64,000 bases of DNA from Achromobacter xylosoxidans. GTDB lineage: Bacteria; Pseudomonadota; Gammaproteobacteria; Burkholderiales; Burkholderiaceae_B. Location: assembly GCF_001457475.1 (NCBI RefSeq), contig NZ_LN831029.1:1488001-1552000 (forward strand), given 5' to 3'. Positions 21,401-32,100 of this stretch are shown here, in pieces. Positions within the stretch are counted from its first letter, which is position 1. Every line of letters begins with the position of its first letter. The position numbers and the translations under genes are program-made. Below the pieces are notes generated by a model that had not been told where the DNA came from, did no database searches, and saw nothing but the letters and a program-made list of their open reading frames with translations.

Positions 21401-22885
21401 ATGATGCAATCCCAAATCGATTTCGCCCTGGCGACACCGGAAATCCTCCTGCTGGTTTTCGGCCTGGCTATCCTGCTCGTCGACGCGGTCAGCAATCACC
21501 CCGAGCGCAAGCCGACGTTCCTGCTGACCATGCTGGCGCTGGGCGTGCTGACCGTGGTGTCGGCGCTGCAGTGGAAGAACGGCGTCACGGGTTCGACCTT
21601 CAACGGCCTGTACGTCACCGACGAGCTGTCGCACCTGCTCAAGATCGCCTCGTACATCGCGGTGGCGGTCACGCTGGTCTACGGCCGCGTCTACGCCCAG
21701 CTGCGCGACATGATGCGCGGCGGCGAACTGTACGTGCTGACGCTGTTCGCCCTGCTGGGCCAGATGGTGATGATCTCGTCGGGCAACCTGATCTCGATCT
21801 ACCTGGGCCTGGAGCTGATGTCGCTGGCGCTGTACGCGCTGATCGCGCTGCGTCGCGACAACGTCGTCGCCACCGAAGCCGCCATGAAGTACTTCGTGCT
21901 GGGCGCGCTGGCCTCGGGCTTCCTGCTGTACGGCATGTCGATGGTCTACGGCGCCACCGGTCACCTGGACCTGGCCGAAGTCTCCAAGGTCATCGCCGCC
22001 GGCAAGGCCGAGAAGCTGGCCCTGGTGTTCGGCATCGTGTTCCTGGTTTCGGGCCTGGCGTTCAAGCTCGGCGCCGTGCCGTTCCACATGTGGGTGCCGG
22101 ACGTCTACCAGGGTTCGCCGACCGCGGTCACGCTGATCCTGGGCGGCGCGCCCAAGCTGGCGGCCTTCGCCATCACGCTGCGCCTGCTGGTCGACGGCCT
22201 GCACGGCCTGGCGGCCGATTGGCAGCCGATGCTGATGATCCTGGCGGTGCTGTCGCTGGCCATCGGCAACCTGACCGCCATCGCGCAGACCAACTTCAAG
22301 CGCATGCTGGCCTACTCGACCATCTCGCACATGGGCTTCGTGCTGCTGGGCCTGATGTCGGGCTCGGTGGCCGGCAAGCCGGAACTGGCGTCCGCCGCCT
22401 ACGGCGCGTCGCTGTTCTACATGCTGACCTACGTGCTGACCACGCTGGCCAGCTTCGGCATCGTGCTGCTGCTGTCGCGCCAGGGTTTCGAGTGCGAGCA
22501 CATCGACGACCTGAAGGGCCTGAACCGCCGCAGCCCGTGGCATGCCGCCATCGTGCTGCTGCTGATGTTCTCGCTGGCCGGCATCCCGCCGCTGGTGGGC
22601 TTCTACGCCAAGCTGGCGGTGCTGCAGGCGCTGGTCAGCGCCGGCCACGTCACGCTGGCCGTGATCGCGGTGCTGTTCTCGCTGATCGGCGCGTTCTATT
22701 ACCTGCGCGTGGTCAAGGTCGTGTACTTCGACGAGCCGGCGGCCGATGCCGCCCCGATGTCGGCCACCTGCGGCCAACGCGGCGTGCTGTCGGTCAACGG
22801 CCTGCTGATCCTGGTGCTGGGCCTGTTGCCCGGCGGCCTGATGGCCCTGTGCGTGCAGGCCATCCGCAGCTCGCTCAGCCTGTAA
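21401..22885 (+). CDS. nuoN: NADH-quinone oxidoreductase subunit N
   Basis: 494 residues, the third antiporter-like proton-pumping subunit, with [15 protein letters not shown] and [14 protein letters not shown] as the characteristic helix motifs. It begins nine bases after nuoM and completes the set of 14 subunits. Confidence 0.96.
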   Translation: MMQSQIDFALATPEILLLVFGLAILLVDAVSNHPERKPTFLLTMLALGVLTVVSALQWKNGVTGSTFNGLYVTDELSHLLKIASYIAVAVTLVYGRVYAQLRDMMRGGELYVLTLFALLGQMVMISSGNLISIYLGLELMSLALYALIALRRDNVVATEAAMKYFVLGALASGFLLYGMSMVYGATGHLDLAEVSKVIAAGKAEKLALVFGIVFLVSGLAFKLGAVPFHMWVPDVYQGSPTAVTLILGGAPKLAAFAITLRLLVDGLHGLAADWQPMLMILAVLSLAIGNLTAIAQTNFKRMLAYSTISHMGFVLLGLMSGSVAGKPELASAAYGASLFYMLTYVLTTLASFGIVLLLSRQGFECEHIDDLKGLNRRSPWHAAIVLLLMFSLAGIPPLVGFYAKLAVLQALVSAGHVTLAVIAVLFSLIGAFYYLRVVKVVYFDEPAADAAPMSATCGQRGVLSVNGLLILVLGLLPGGLMALCVQAIRSSLSL

Positions 22886-22897
22886 GCGGAACGGGCG

Positions 22898-23227
22898 ATG
22901 AACCAGACCCTGGCGGTATGGCTCCTGATCGCGCTGGCCCTGGTCAGCGCGAACCTGCCTTTCCTGACGGAGCGCGTGTTCGCCGTGCTGCCGTGGAAGC
23001 AGGGCGGGGCCGAGGCCGTCAAGCCGTTCTGGATGCGCCTGGTCGAAGTGCTGGTGTTCTACCTGATCGTGGGCGCCCTGGGATTCACGTTCGAGTCCGT
23101 GCTGGGCAATCGCTTCGCGCAGACCTGGGAGTTCTACGCCATCACGTTGAGCCTGTACCTGGTGCTGGCTTATCCGGGGTTCGTGTATCGCTATCTCTTC
23201 AAGCGCCATCCCCGCCTGCGGACCTGA
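22898..23227 (+). CDS. DUF2818 family membrane protein
   Basis: 109 residues with three hydrophobic stretches (about 5-22, 47-65, 79-98). It resembles the DUF2818 proteins that stand directly after nuoN in many Burkholderiales. It begins 12 bases after nuoN and lies before the operon hairpin, so it is cotranscribed with complex I genes and may help its assembly or stability; no function is established. Confidence 0.85.
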   Translation: MNQTLAVWLLIALALVSANLPFLTERVFAVLPWKQGGAEAVKPFWMRLVEVLVFYLIVGALGFTFESVLGNRFAQTWEFYAITLSLYLVLAYPGFVYRYLFKRHPRLRT

Positions 23228-23254
23228 ACCGCCCGCCACGCCTTCGCAGTACCT

Positions 23255-23282
23255 GCCAAACGCCCCGCAAGGGGCGTTTGGC
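23255..23282 (+). terminator. Hairpin ending the nuo operon
   Basis: Perfect 12-bp inverted repeat GCCAAACGCCCC (23255-23266) and GGGGCGTTTGGC (23271-23282) with a GCAA tetraloop, 28 bases after the DUF2818 stop. No long T-tract follows, but the hairpin itself is very stable. Confidence 0.7.
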
Positions 23283-23404
23283 TTATGCGTGCCAGCGTTG
23301 CCGTCGATTGCCGTTTTCGTGGCGAAATGGCATCACACCGCGCCACTCTCGCGTTACCGCGTCCGATTTCCGGGCACGGCCTGAACTCGATCAGCTTTCC
23401 AATA

Positions 23405-23456
23405 CAGAATCGCAACCTGTCATAAACAGGAATGCTTGTCATTCATGTTCTGGAGG
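23405..23456 (+). promoter_or_regulatory. Conserved leader element of the first TonB receptor
   Basis: CAGAATCGCAACCT (23405-23418), then the dyad GAATG-N5-CATTC (23430-23444), then TTCTGGAGG with the ribosome-binding site at 23452-23456. The same elements stand in the same order before the second receptor (25896-25947). The dyad core AATGCTTGTCATT resembles a Fur box half by half, but the match is partial. Being so close to the start it could block transcription or translation. Confidence 0.5.
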
Positions 23457-23459
23457 TTG

Positions 23460-25679
23460 ATGGTGAAGCACGAAGACTCGTATGCATTGAATACCCTGGC
23501 CAGTTCGCTGGCTGCCGCGGTGGCGGTTCCCGCACTGTTCATCAGCCCCTATGCGCTGGCGCAGTCCGGCGCCCATGGCGTCACGCAGCTGGCGCCGGTG
23601 GAAGTGGAGGGCGAGGATTCGCCCTACCAGCCCGATGCCGCGCAGTCGCCCAAGATGACCGCGCCGCTGCTGGACACGCCGCGTTCGGTGCAGGTGGTGC
23701 CCAAGCAGGTCATGTCCGACCAGTCCGCCAGCTCCTTGCAGGACGTGCTGCAGAACTCGCCGGGTATCACCTTCGCTGCTGGCGAAGGCGGGCGCGCCGG
23801 CGGCGACCTGCCCGTCATCCGCGGCCAGAATGCCGCCAGCAGCCTGTTCCTGGACGGAATGCGCGATGCCAGCATGCAGGCGCGCGACACCTTCAACCTG
23901 GAACAGGTCGAGATCATCAAGGGGCCCGATTCGGTCTATTCCGGCCGCGGCGGGGCGGGCGGCAGCATCAACCTCGTCAGCAAGGCGCCCAAGGCCAAGG
24001 ATGCCACCGAGGTCACGGGCCAGATCGGCACCGATCGCAACTACCGGGGAAGCGTCGACAGCAACTGGCGGCTGGGCGAAAAATCCGCTTTCCGCCTGAA
24101 TGTCATGGGCACCAAGGGTGACGTGCCGGGCCGCGACAGGGCGGTGAATTTCGAGCGATGGGGCGTGGCGCCGTCGCTGATGCTGGGGATGGGCACGCCG
24201 ACCCGCATCACGCTGAGCTACTACCACTACCAGAACGACAGCATGCCGGACTACTCCATCCCCTACGACCCGCGAGTGGGTCTGCCGGTCACGGAGACCC
24301 TGGGGATCAGCCGCAAGAACTTCTACGGCCTGGCCGAACGCGACTTCATGAAGACGCGCGATGGCATGGCCACCGTCGATTTCCAGCACGATTTCTCCGA
24401 CAAGCTCACGTTGCGCAACGTGGTTCGATATGGCCGCGAAACCGCCGATTACCTCGCCACCCAGCCCGACCTCACGCTCGCAAACCTGCCCGCGGGGATC
24501 GTGGACAGGCCGGCCTACGGCAGGTACTACACCACCAAGGCATTCGCGAACCAGACCGACCTGAGCGGCGAGTTCCTGACCGGCGCCGTCAAGCACGGGT
24601 TCGACCTGGGCTTCGAGTACACCAGCGTGAAGCAGACCATGGCCTACACCAACGACCAGGTCCTGTCTTCGGATGGCGTCACCAAATGCCCGGCCGATCT
24701 GACGCAGACCTCGCTGCGCAATCCCGATCCGAACGTGGCCTATCCTTGCCGCACCGCCCGCAGCTGGCCGGCTCCCTACGCCACCGACACCCTGGCGCTA
24801 TACAGCTTCGACACCCTCAAGTTCGACGAACAATGGCAGGCCAGCGTCGGCTTGCGCTGGGACAATTACCGCACCAGCGGCCACGACAAGAAAAAGCAGG
24901 GCTACCGCCGCACCGACAATCTGTTCAACTACCAGTTGGGCCTGGCCTACAAGCCCGTGCCCCAAGGCACGATCTATGCGTCCTATGGCACGTCGTCCAC
25001 GCCGTCCGCGGTGGCGGGTGCCACGGCTTCCGACATTCTCAGGAAAAGCTCGGACGAGGCGGCGGCGCCGGAAAAAAGCCGTTCGGTCGAGGCGGGCGTC
25101 AAGTGGCTGGTCCTGGATGAACGCCTGACGCTGACGGGCGCGGTGTTCCAGGATACGCGCAGGAACACCAACATCGAGGTGTTGCCGAACGAATACGAGC
25201 AGGCGGGCCAGACCCGCGTGCGCGGCATCGAACTGGGCTTCTCCGGTTCCATCACGCCGGCATGGAACATCTATGGCGGCTATACCTTCCTGGACAGCAA
25301 GCTGATCCGGGGCGGACGCAAGGACATCGGCGCCGAGGGCCAGGAGCTGCCGAACACGCCGCGCAATGCGTTCAGCCTGTGGTCCACCTACAAGGTGCTG
25401 CCTGAACTGACGTTGGGCGGCGGCGCCTACTATGTCGACAAGGTCTACGGCAACGCCGACGCGGGCGTCGATGCCAGCGGTGCGCCCAAGGCGCGCTGGG
25501 TGCCGTCGTACTGGCGCTTCGATGCGATGGCCAAGTACAAGTTCAGCTCCCACCTGGCGTTGCAGCTCAATGTCCTGAACGTGTTCGACCAGACTTTCTA
25601 CACCCGGGCCAGGCCGAAGAACCACGCCGCGCTCGGCACGGGCAGGGCGGCGCTGCTGTCCGTGAGACTGCGCTACTGA
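23460..25679 (+). CDS. bfrD: TonB-dependent siderophore/iron receptor, BfrD-like
   Basis: 739 residues from ATG 23460; the adjacent GTG 23463 fits the ribosome-binding site spacing better and aligns with the start of the second receptor. An export signal ends near YALAQS, followed by a TonB-box-like LAPVEVEGE segment, a plug domain (about 50-170, with PLLDTPRSVQVVPKQVM and the RGGAGGSINLVSK end) and a 22-stranded barrel ending in SVRLRY. It imports ferric siderophores or catechol-type chelates across the outer membrane using TonB energy. In Bordetella, bfrD and bfrE stand in tandem, are Bvg-activated, and are linked to catecholamine iron use. The symbol rests on synteny and family. Confidence 0.8.
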   Translation: MVKHEDSYALNTLASSLAAAVAVPALFISPYALAQSGAHGVTQLAPVEVEGEDSPYQPDAAQSPKMTAPLLDTPRSVQVVPKQVMSDQSASSLQDVLQNSPGITFAAGEGGRAGGDLPVIRGQNAASSLFLDGMRDASMQARDTFNLEQVEIIKGPDSVYSGRGGAGGSINLVSKAPKAKDATEVTGQIGTDRNYRGSVDSNWRLGEKSAFRLNVMGTKGDVPGRDRAVNFERWGVAPSLMLGMGTPTRITLSYYHYQNDSMPDYSIPYDPRVGLPVTETLGISRKNFYGLAERDFMKTRDGMATVDFQHDFSDKLTLRNVVRYGRETADYLATQPDLTLANLPAGIVDRPAYGRYYTTKAFANQTDLSGEFLTGAVKHGFDLGFEYTSVKQTMAYTNDQVLSSDGVTKCPADLTQTSLRNPDPNVAYPCRTARSWPAPYATDTLALYSFDTLKFDEQWQASVGLRWDNYRTSGHDKKKQGYRRTDNLFNYQLGLAYKPVPQGTIYASYGTSSTPSAVAGATASDILRKSSDEAAAPEKSRSVEAGVKWLVLDERLTLTGAVFQDTRRNTNIEVLPNEYEQAGQTRVRGIELGFSGSITPAWNIYGGYTFLDSKLIRGGRKDIGAEGQELPNTPRNAFSLWSTYKVLPELTLGGGAYYVDKVYGNADAGVDASGAPKARWVPSYWRFDAMAKYKFSSHLALQLNVLNVFDQTFYTRARPKNHAALGTGRAALLSVRLRY

Positions 25680-25686
25680 GCGGGAC

Positions 25687-25724
25687 CCTTCAAAAAACCA
25701 CCTTCGCGGTGGTTTTTTTGAAGG
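25687..25724. terminator. Bidirectional terminator between the two receptors
   Basis: CCTTCAAAAAACCACC (25687-25702), a five-base TTCGC loop, then GGTGGTTTTTTTGAAGG. The A-rich and T-rich arms pair, giving a U-tract in either direction. It lies seven bases after the first receptor gene, so the second receptor needs its own promoter. Confidence 0.88.
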
Positions 25725-25895
25725 CAGGAGTGACGGCCGGATCCGTTCGGATCCCTTGCGGATTCAGCGAGGTTTCAGGGAATACCCCCGTTATATACAA
25801 AGCCACATCAATGAAGTTCTCTTAACTTGTGTTGTTTTTTTCCCGGCTTTACGGGGAATTGATCTTTCTTTCAGGAGGCTTTCAGATTCGAAGGC

Positions 25896-25947
25896 CAGAA
25901 TCGCAACCTTCCAAAAAACAAGAATCGTTGCTATTCATATTCTGGAG
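25896..25947 (+). promoter_or_regulatory. Conserved leader element of the second TonB receptor
   Basis: CAGAATCGCAACCT (25896-25909), dyad GAAT-N7-ATTC (25922-25936), and TTCTGGAG with the ribosome-binding site at 25943-25947. It repeats the element found before the first receptor (23405-23456), with one base difference in spacing. Upstream, GGATCC-GTTC-GGATCC (25739-25754) is another small dyad. Confidence 0.5.
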
Positions 25948-25953
25948 AAAGCG

Positions 25954-28221
25954 TTGAAATCCGAAGACACCTTTGCCGTCACGTCGCTCAGCGGATCGCT
26001 GGCCGCGGTGCTGGCGACCCCGGCGCTGTTCCTGGCTCCGGCCGCGCAGGCGCAATCGGGCGGACAGGGCGTGACGCAGCTGACACCCGTGCAGGTGCAG
26101 GGCGATGCGCTGGTGCCGTACGACGTCAAGGATTCCGCTTCCACCAAGTTCACCGCGCCCTTGCTGGACACGCCCAAGTCGGTGCAGGTCATTCCGCAGG
26201 AAGTGATCCAGAACCAGGCGGCGTCCACCCTGACCGAGGCGCTGCGCAACTCGCCGGGCATCACGTTCGGCGCGGGCGAGGGCGGCAATCCGCTCGGCGA
26301 CCGCCCGATCATCCGCGGCTACGACGCCCAGGCCAGCACCTACGTCGACGGCATGCGCGATATCGGCGCGACCTCGCGCGAGGTGTTCAACCTGGAGCAG
26401 ATCGAGGTCATCAAGGGTTCGGACGGCGCCTTTGGCGGCCGTGGCGGCGCCGGCGGCAGCATCAACCTGATCAGCAAGACGGCCAAGGCCGAGAATTTCA
26501 CCGCGGCCAGCCTGGGCATCGGCACCGACAGCTACTATCGCGGCACGATCGACAGCAACTGGCTGCTGGGCGAGAAGACCGCCTTCCGCCTGAACGCCAT
26601 GTATCACGACGCCGACGTGGCCGGCCGCGACATGGTCAACAACAGCCGCTGGGGCGTGGCGCCCACCATCACCTTCGGCGTGAACACGCCGACCCGCGTG
26701 ACGCTGAGCTACTACCACATGCAGTCGGACGACCTGCCCGACAGCGGCATCCCGTACGCCTATCCCAGCACCAAGGTGCAGCGCAACGGCAGCTTCATGG
26801 GCGTCACGCAGACCGGTCCGGCCAGCGTCGACCGCAATAATTTCTACGGCCTGTCCAGCGACTACCGCAAGACCACGTCCGACATGGGCACGATCGGCAT
26901 CGAGCACGATTTCTCGAACCGCCTGACCCTGCGCAACATGACGCGCTATACCTATTCGACCCAGGACTACGTCTGGACGCAGCCCGACGACAGCCAGGGC
27001 AACGTGCTCAACGGCCGCGTCTGGCGCCGCGCCAACACCCGTGCCAGCCGCGTCGACAGCCTGGCCAACCAGACCGAGCTGACGGGCAAGTTCGAGACCG
27101 GCTCGCTCAAGCACAGCTTCAACGTGGGCATCGAGCTGTCCAAGGAGGAGGGCAAGAAAGATACGCTGGCGATCAATCGCGGTTCCGGCTCCGGCGCGGC
27201 CAATGCCTGCAAGTCCTTGGGCGCGGCCTCCAACTACAACTGCACCAGCCTGTACGACCCGGATCCGCACGATCCCTGGGTCAACACGCTGGACGGCGAC
27301 CGCGTCGGCCAGCCGACCCGTTCGCGCACCATCACCAAGTCGATCTACGCCTTCGATACCGTGGAACTGACGCCGCAATGGCTGGTCAACGGCGGTCTGC
27401 GCCTGGACCGCTACGAGACCAAGTTCACCAATACGCCGGCCAACAAGTACCAGGTCATCAAGCGTGACGACACCCTGCTGAACTACCAGTTGGGCCTGGT
27501 GTTCAAGCCGGCCGACAACGGCAGCGTGTACGTGTCGTACGCGACCTCGTCGACGCCGTCCAACGCCACGCTGGGCGAAGGCAGCGAAAGCCTGGCCCTC
27601 ACGCCGGGCCGCGGCAACGTCGGCATGAACGCGGCCGACATGGCGCCGGAAAAGAACAAGACCTACGAGATCGGCACCAAGTGGGACGTGCTGGACCGCC
27701 GCATGACGCTGACGGCCGCGCTGTTCCGCACCGAGACCACCAACGCCCGCGTCACGCTGCCGTCGGGCGACTACGCCATGGCTGGCAAGAAGGAAGTGAA
27801 CGGCCTGGAGCTGGGCTTCTCGGGCAGCATCACGCCCGCCTGGCAGGTGTTCGGCGGCTACACCTTCATGAAGAGCAAGCTCAAGGACGGCGCCGGCGCC
27901 GACGAGGGCAATGCGTTCCCCAACACGCCGGAGAACAGCTTCAGCCTGTGGTCGACCTACGCGGTGACGCCGGACTTCACGCTGGGCGGTGGCGCCTACT
28001 ACGTCGGCAAGCAGTACGGCAACACCGCCAACACCACCTACATCCCGTCGTACTGGCGCTTCGATGCGATGGCCGGTTACCGCTTCAACAAGAATTGGAA
28101 CCTGCAGCTGAACGTCTTCAACCTGTTCGACAAGACCTACTACGACAAGGCCTATCCGGCGCACTACGCCAACATCGCGCCGGGCCGCTCGGCGATCCTG
28201 AGCGTGAACATGCGCTACTGA
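25954..28221 (+). CDS. bfrE: TonB-dependent siderophore/iron receptor, BfrE-like
   Basis: 755 residues from TTG 25954, chosen because it lies six bases after the TGGAG site and because its first residues (LKSED) align with VKHED of the first receptor; the frame is open upstream to 25756 but that part does not look like a signal peptide. The signal ends near APAAQAQS. Plug and barrel follow the same plan as the first receptor, with PLLDTPKSVQVIPQEVI, the RGGAGGSINLISK plug end, and the C-terminal SVNMRY. It is clearly a tandem paralogue, with different extracellular loops and so probably a different ferric ligand. It converges with serB with only seven bases between the stops. Confidence 0.8.
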   Translation: MKSEDTFAVTSLSGSLAAVLATPALFLAPAAQAQSGGQGVTQLTPVQVQGDALVPYDVKDSASTKFTAPLLDTPKSVQVIPQEVIQNQAASTLTEALRNSPGITFGAGEGGNPLGDRPIIRGYDAQASTYVDGMRDIGATSREVFNLEQIEVIKGSDGAFGGRGGAGGSINLISKTAKAENFTAASLGIGTDSYYRGTIDSNWLLGEKTAFRLNAMYHDADVAGRDMVNNSRWGVAPTITFGVNTPTRVTLSYYHMQSDDLPDSGIPYAYPSTKVQRNGSFMGVTQTGPASVDRNNFYGLSSDYRKTTSDMGTIGIEHDFSNRLTLRNMTRYTYSTQDYVWTQPDDSQGNVLNGRVWRRANTRASRVDSLANQTELTGKFETGSLKHSFNVGIELSKEEGKKDTLAINRGSGSGAANACKSLGAASNYNCTSLYDPDPHDPWVNTLDGDRVGQPTRSRTITKSIYAFDTVELTPQWLVNGGLRLDRYETKFTNTPANKYQVIKRDDTLLNYQLGLVFKPADNGSVYVSYATSSTPSNATLGEGSESLALTPGRGNVGMNAADMAPEKNKTYEIGTKWDVLDRRMTLTAALFRTETTNARVTLPSGDYAMAGKKEVNGLELGFSGSITPAWQVFGGYTFMKSKLKDGAGADEGNAFPNTPENSFSLWSTYAVTPDFTLGGGAYYVGKQYGNTANTTYIPSYWRFDAMAGYRFNKNWNLQLNVFNLFDKTYYDKAYPAHYANIAPGRSAILSVNMRY

Positions 28222-28228
28222 GGCAGGA

Positions 28229-29086
28229 TCAGCTTTCGAACCAGTTCAGCACGCCGTCCAGGCCCGAGACGTTCAGCGCGTAGCGGGTCTGCTGCCGCAC
28301 CAGCGGCTTGGCGTGGTAGGCCACCGGGAAGCCGGCGGCGCCCAGCATCTTCAGGTCGTTGGCACCGTCGCCCATGGCGATGACCTGCTCCTTGGTGGCG
28401 CCGTGGGTGCGGGCGAACTCGCGCAGGTAGACGGCCTTGGCGTCGGCGTCCAGGATATCGCCCAGCACGCGGCCGGTCAGCACGCCGTTGTCGATTTCCA
28501 GCGTGTTGGCGTGCGCGCTGTCCAGCTTCAGGCGCTCACGCAGGCGGTCGGTGAAGAAGGTGAAGCCGCCGGACACCAGCAGCACCTTGATGCCGGCGGC
28601 CTGGGCGGTGGTGATCAGGCGTTCTGCACCCGGGTTCAGGCGCAGCTTTTCGGTGTAGACCTGTTCCAGCGCTTCGGCCGGCACGTCCTTGAGCAGCGCC
28701 ACGCGGCGCCGCAGGCTTTCGGCGAAGTCCTTGATCTCGCCGCGCATCGCGGCCTCGGTGATTTCCGAGACCTTGTCCTTGACGCCGGCCACGCCGGCGA
28801 TCTCGTCGATGCACTCGATGTTGATGAGCGTCGAGTCCATGTCCATCGCCAGCACCTTGCAGTGCGACAGCTTCAGGCCGGCCGGCACGAAGGCGGTGTC
28901 GATGCCATGGCGCTCGGCCCACGCCACCACGTCGGCGCGCGTGGCGTCATCGTGCTGCACGTCGAGCAGGCGCGCGGCCGTGGCGCTGATGCGGGCCACG
29001 CCTTGCGCCTGCGCCAGGGCGGCGAGCTGTTCGGCGTGTTCGACGGTCAGGCCGGGGGATTGGACGACGAGGTGATGGATAGTCAT
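28229..29086 (-). CDS. serB: Phosphoserine phosphatase
   Basis: 285 residues. It is a HAD-superfamily enzyme with nucleophile D82 in VLAMDMDSTLIN, acid/base D84, the LLVSGGFTFF Ser motif, and the MGDGANDLKML metal site. The first 75 residues form an ACT-like regulatory domain. It hydrolyses O-phosphoserine to serine, the last step of serine synthesis, in the cytoplasm. It lies downstream of mfd in the same direction, 23 bases away. Confidence 0.95.
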   Translation of the reverse strand: MTIHHLVVQSPGLTVEHAEQLAALAQAQGVARISATAARLLDVQHDDATRADVVAWAERHGIDTAFVPAGLKLSHCKVLAMDMDSTLINIECIDEIAGVAGVKDKVSEITEAAMRGEIKDFAESLRRRVALLKDVPAEALEQVYTEKLRLNPGAERLITTAQAAGIKVLLVSGGFTFFTDRLRERLKLDSAHANTLEIDNGVLTGRVLGDILDADAKAVYLREFARTHGATKEQVIAMGDGANDLKMLGAAGFPVAYHAKPLVRQQTRYALNVSGLDGVLNWFES

Positions 29087-29109
29087 AAAAATGCGAAGGT
29101 CGGGGCGGG

Positions 29110-32100
29110 TTACTTCAAGGCGCGCAGCACGGCGCGCACGGCATCGGCGCGAGCCGGGATCTGCGCGGCCTTGATCTCAACCCGCAATTTATCCTGTCCG
29201 GCGAGTTTGATGTGGCGTTGCCGCTGCACCAGCTCGATGATTTTCGCCGGATCGACGCTGGTCTTGGGGCCGAACTGCAGCAGCGCCTGGGTTTCGCTGG
29301 CGTCGATCTTGACGATGCCCAGCGGTTGCGCGGCCAGGCGCAGGCGGTGCGTGGTCAGCAGCGTCTGCGCCGCTTCCGGCAGCTTGCCGAAGCGGTCGAT
29401 CAGTTCTTCCTGGATCTGGATCAGGTCGTCCTCGTCGGCGGCGTGGGCCAGGCGCTTGTAGACGCTCAGGCGCGCGTGCACGTCGGCGCAGTAGTCGGAC
29501 GGCAGCAGCGCCGGCGCGTGCAGGTTAACCTCGCAGGCCAGGTTGAAGGGTGCGTCCAGGTCCGGCTCTTCGCCGGCGCGCAGGGCGCGCACCGCTTCGT
29601 TGAGCATCTCGTTGTACATCGAGAAGCCGACTTCCTGGATGTTGCCGGACTGCGAATCGCCCAGCACCTCGCCGGTGCCGCGGATCTCCAGGTCGTGCAT
29701 GGCCAGGTAGAAGCCCGAGCCCAGTTCCTCCATGGCCTGGATCGCTTCCAGCCGCTTCTTGGCGTTGCTGGTGATGGCGTCCTCGCCCGGCGTCAGCAGG
29801 TAGGCGTAGGCCTGGTGGTGCGAGCGGCCGACGCGGCCGCGCAGCTGGTGCAGCTGCGCCAGGCCGAAGCGGTCGGCGCGGTGGATCACGATGGTGTTGG
29901 CGCTGGGCACGTCGATGCCGGTCTCGATGATGGTGGTGCACAGCAGCACGTTGTAGCGCTGCTGGTAGAAGCCCTTCATCACCTGTTCCAGGTCGCGCTC
30001 GGGCATCTGGCCATGGGCCACCGCGATGCGGGCCTCGGGCACCAGCTCTTCGAGGCGGGCGCGGCGGTTGTGGATGGTCTCGACCTCGTTGTGCAGGAAG
30101 TAACACTGGCCGCCGCGCTTGAGCTCGCGCAGCAGCGCCTCGCGCAGCGTGCTGCCGTCCTCGCGCCGCACGAAGGTCTTGATCGCCAGGCGCTTTTGCG
30201 GCGCGGTGGCGATGACCGAGAAGTCGCGGATGCCTTCGAGCGACATGCCGAGCGTGCGCGGGATCGGCGTGGCGGTCAGGGTGAGCACGTCGACCTCGGC
30301 GCGCAGCGCCTTGAGCGCTTCCTTCTGGCGCACGCCGAAGCGGTGTTCCTCGTCGATGATGACCAGCCCGAGGCGCTTGAACTTCACGTCCTTGGACAGG
30401 ATCTTGTGGGTGCCGATGACGATGTCGACGCGGCCGTCGTTGATGCCCTCGATGGCGGCCGATACTTCCTTGGCCGAGCGGAAGCGCGACAGCTCCACCA
30501 CCCGCACCGGCCAGTCGGCGAAGCGGTCGGAGAAGGTCTGCGCGTGCTGCTCGGCCAGCAGGGTGGTGGGGCAGAGCAGGGCGACCTGCTTGCCGTTGGC
30601 CACCGCCAGGAACGCGGCGCGCAGCGCCACCTCGGTCTTGCCGAAGCCGACGTCGCCGCACACCAGGCGGTCCATCGGCCGGCCCGAGGTCATGTCGGCG
30701 ATCACGGCCTCGATGGCGGCGGCCTGGTCGGCCGTTTCCTCGAAGCCGAAGCCTTCGGCGAAGGCCTGGTAGTCGTTCAGCGGCAGGTTGAAGGCGAAGC
30801 CCTCGCGCGCGGCGCGCTGGGCGTACAGCGCCAGCAGTTCGGCGGCGGTGTCGCGCACCTGTTTGGCCGCCTTGCGGCGCGCCTTGTCCCACTGGCCCGA
30901 GCCGAGCTGGTGCAGCGGCGCGGCTTCCGGATCGGCGCCGCTGTAGCGGGCGATCACGTGCAACTGCGACACCGGCACGTACAGCGTGCTGCCGTTGGCG
31001 TATTCGAGATGCAGGAACTCCATCTCGCCTTCGCCCATGTCCATGTTGACCAGGCCGTGGTAGCGGCCGATGCCGTGCTGCGCGTGCACCACCGGGTCGC
31101 CGGCGCGCAGTTCGGACAGGTCGCGCACCATCGCTTCGACGTTGCTGGCGCGTTCCTGGTCGCGCTTGCCGCGCCGGCCGGTGGCGGCGACGCCGGGATA
31201 CAGGTCGTTTTCGGTCAGGAACGCCAGCCCGGCCTGCGGCAGCTCGAAGCCGGTGGCCAGGGGCGCGGCGACGATGCCGAAATGGGCGTCGGACGCGAGA
31301 AAGGCCTCGATGGTCTCGGGTTGCGCGTCGGGCGTGACGCCGAACTCGTTCAGCATCTGCACCAGCGTCTCGCGCCGGCCCGCCGAATCGGCGCACAGCA
31401 GCACGCGGCCATCGTGCCGCCCCACCAGCGCGCGCAGTTTGGCGATCGGGTCTTCGGCGCGGCGCGCGACGCTGACGTCGGGCGCGGCGCGGAAGTCGGG
31501 ATGCGGCTGGCCGGCGCCCAGCGCCAGGCGGCGGAAATCCTTCAGGCGGGCGTACAGCGCCTGCTCGTCCAGGAACAGCGCGGACGGGGGCAGCACCGGC
31601 CGTTCGCGGTCGCTTTTCAGGAAGCCATAGCGGCTGCCGGTGTCCTGGCTGAAGCGCATCATGGCGTCGTCGATGTCGCCGACCGTGACGGTGAGCGTGC
31701 CTTCGGCCAGGTAGTCGAACAGCGTGGCCGTCTCGTCGAAGAACAGCGGCAGGTAGTACTCGACCCCGGCGAAGGGGATGCCGTTGCCGATGTCCTTGTA
31801 GGGCAGGGCGCGCGAGGGATCGCCTTCGAACACTTCGCGGAATCGCGCGCGGAAGCGGTTGCGCGATTCCTCGTCCATGGGAAATTCGCGCCCCGGCAGC
31901 AGTTGCACCTCGCGCACCGGGTACAGGCTGCGCTGGGTGTCGACGTCGAAGCTGCGGATGGTCTCGATCTCGTCGTCGAACAGGTCAAGCCGGTAGGGCA
32001 GCGCCGATCCCATCGGGAACAGGTCGATCAGGCCGCCGCGCAGACAGAACTCGCCGGGCGCGGTGACCTGGGTGACGTGGTTGTAGTTGGCCAGCGTCAG

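Noticed and set aside
25739..25754. GGATCC-GTTC-GGATCC dyad before the second receptor
   Set aside because: Short, explained by chance in GC-rich DNA and far from any promoter signal I could place.
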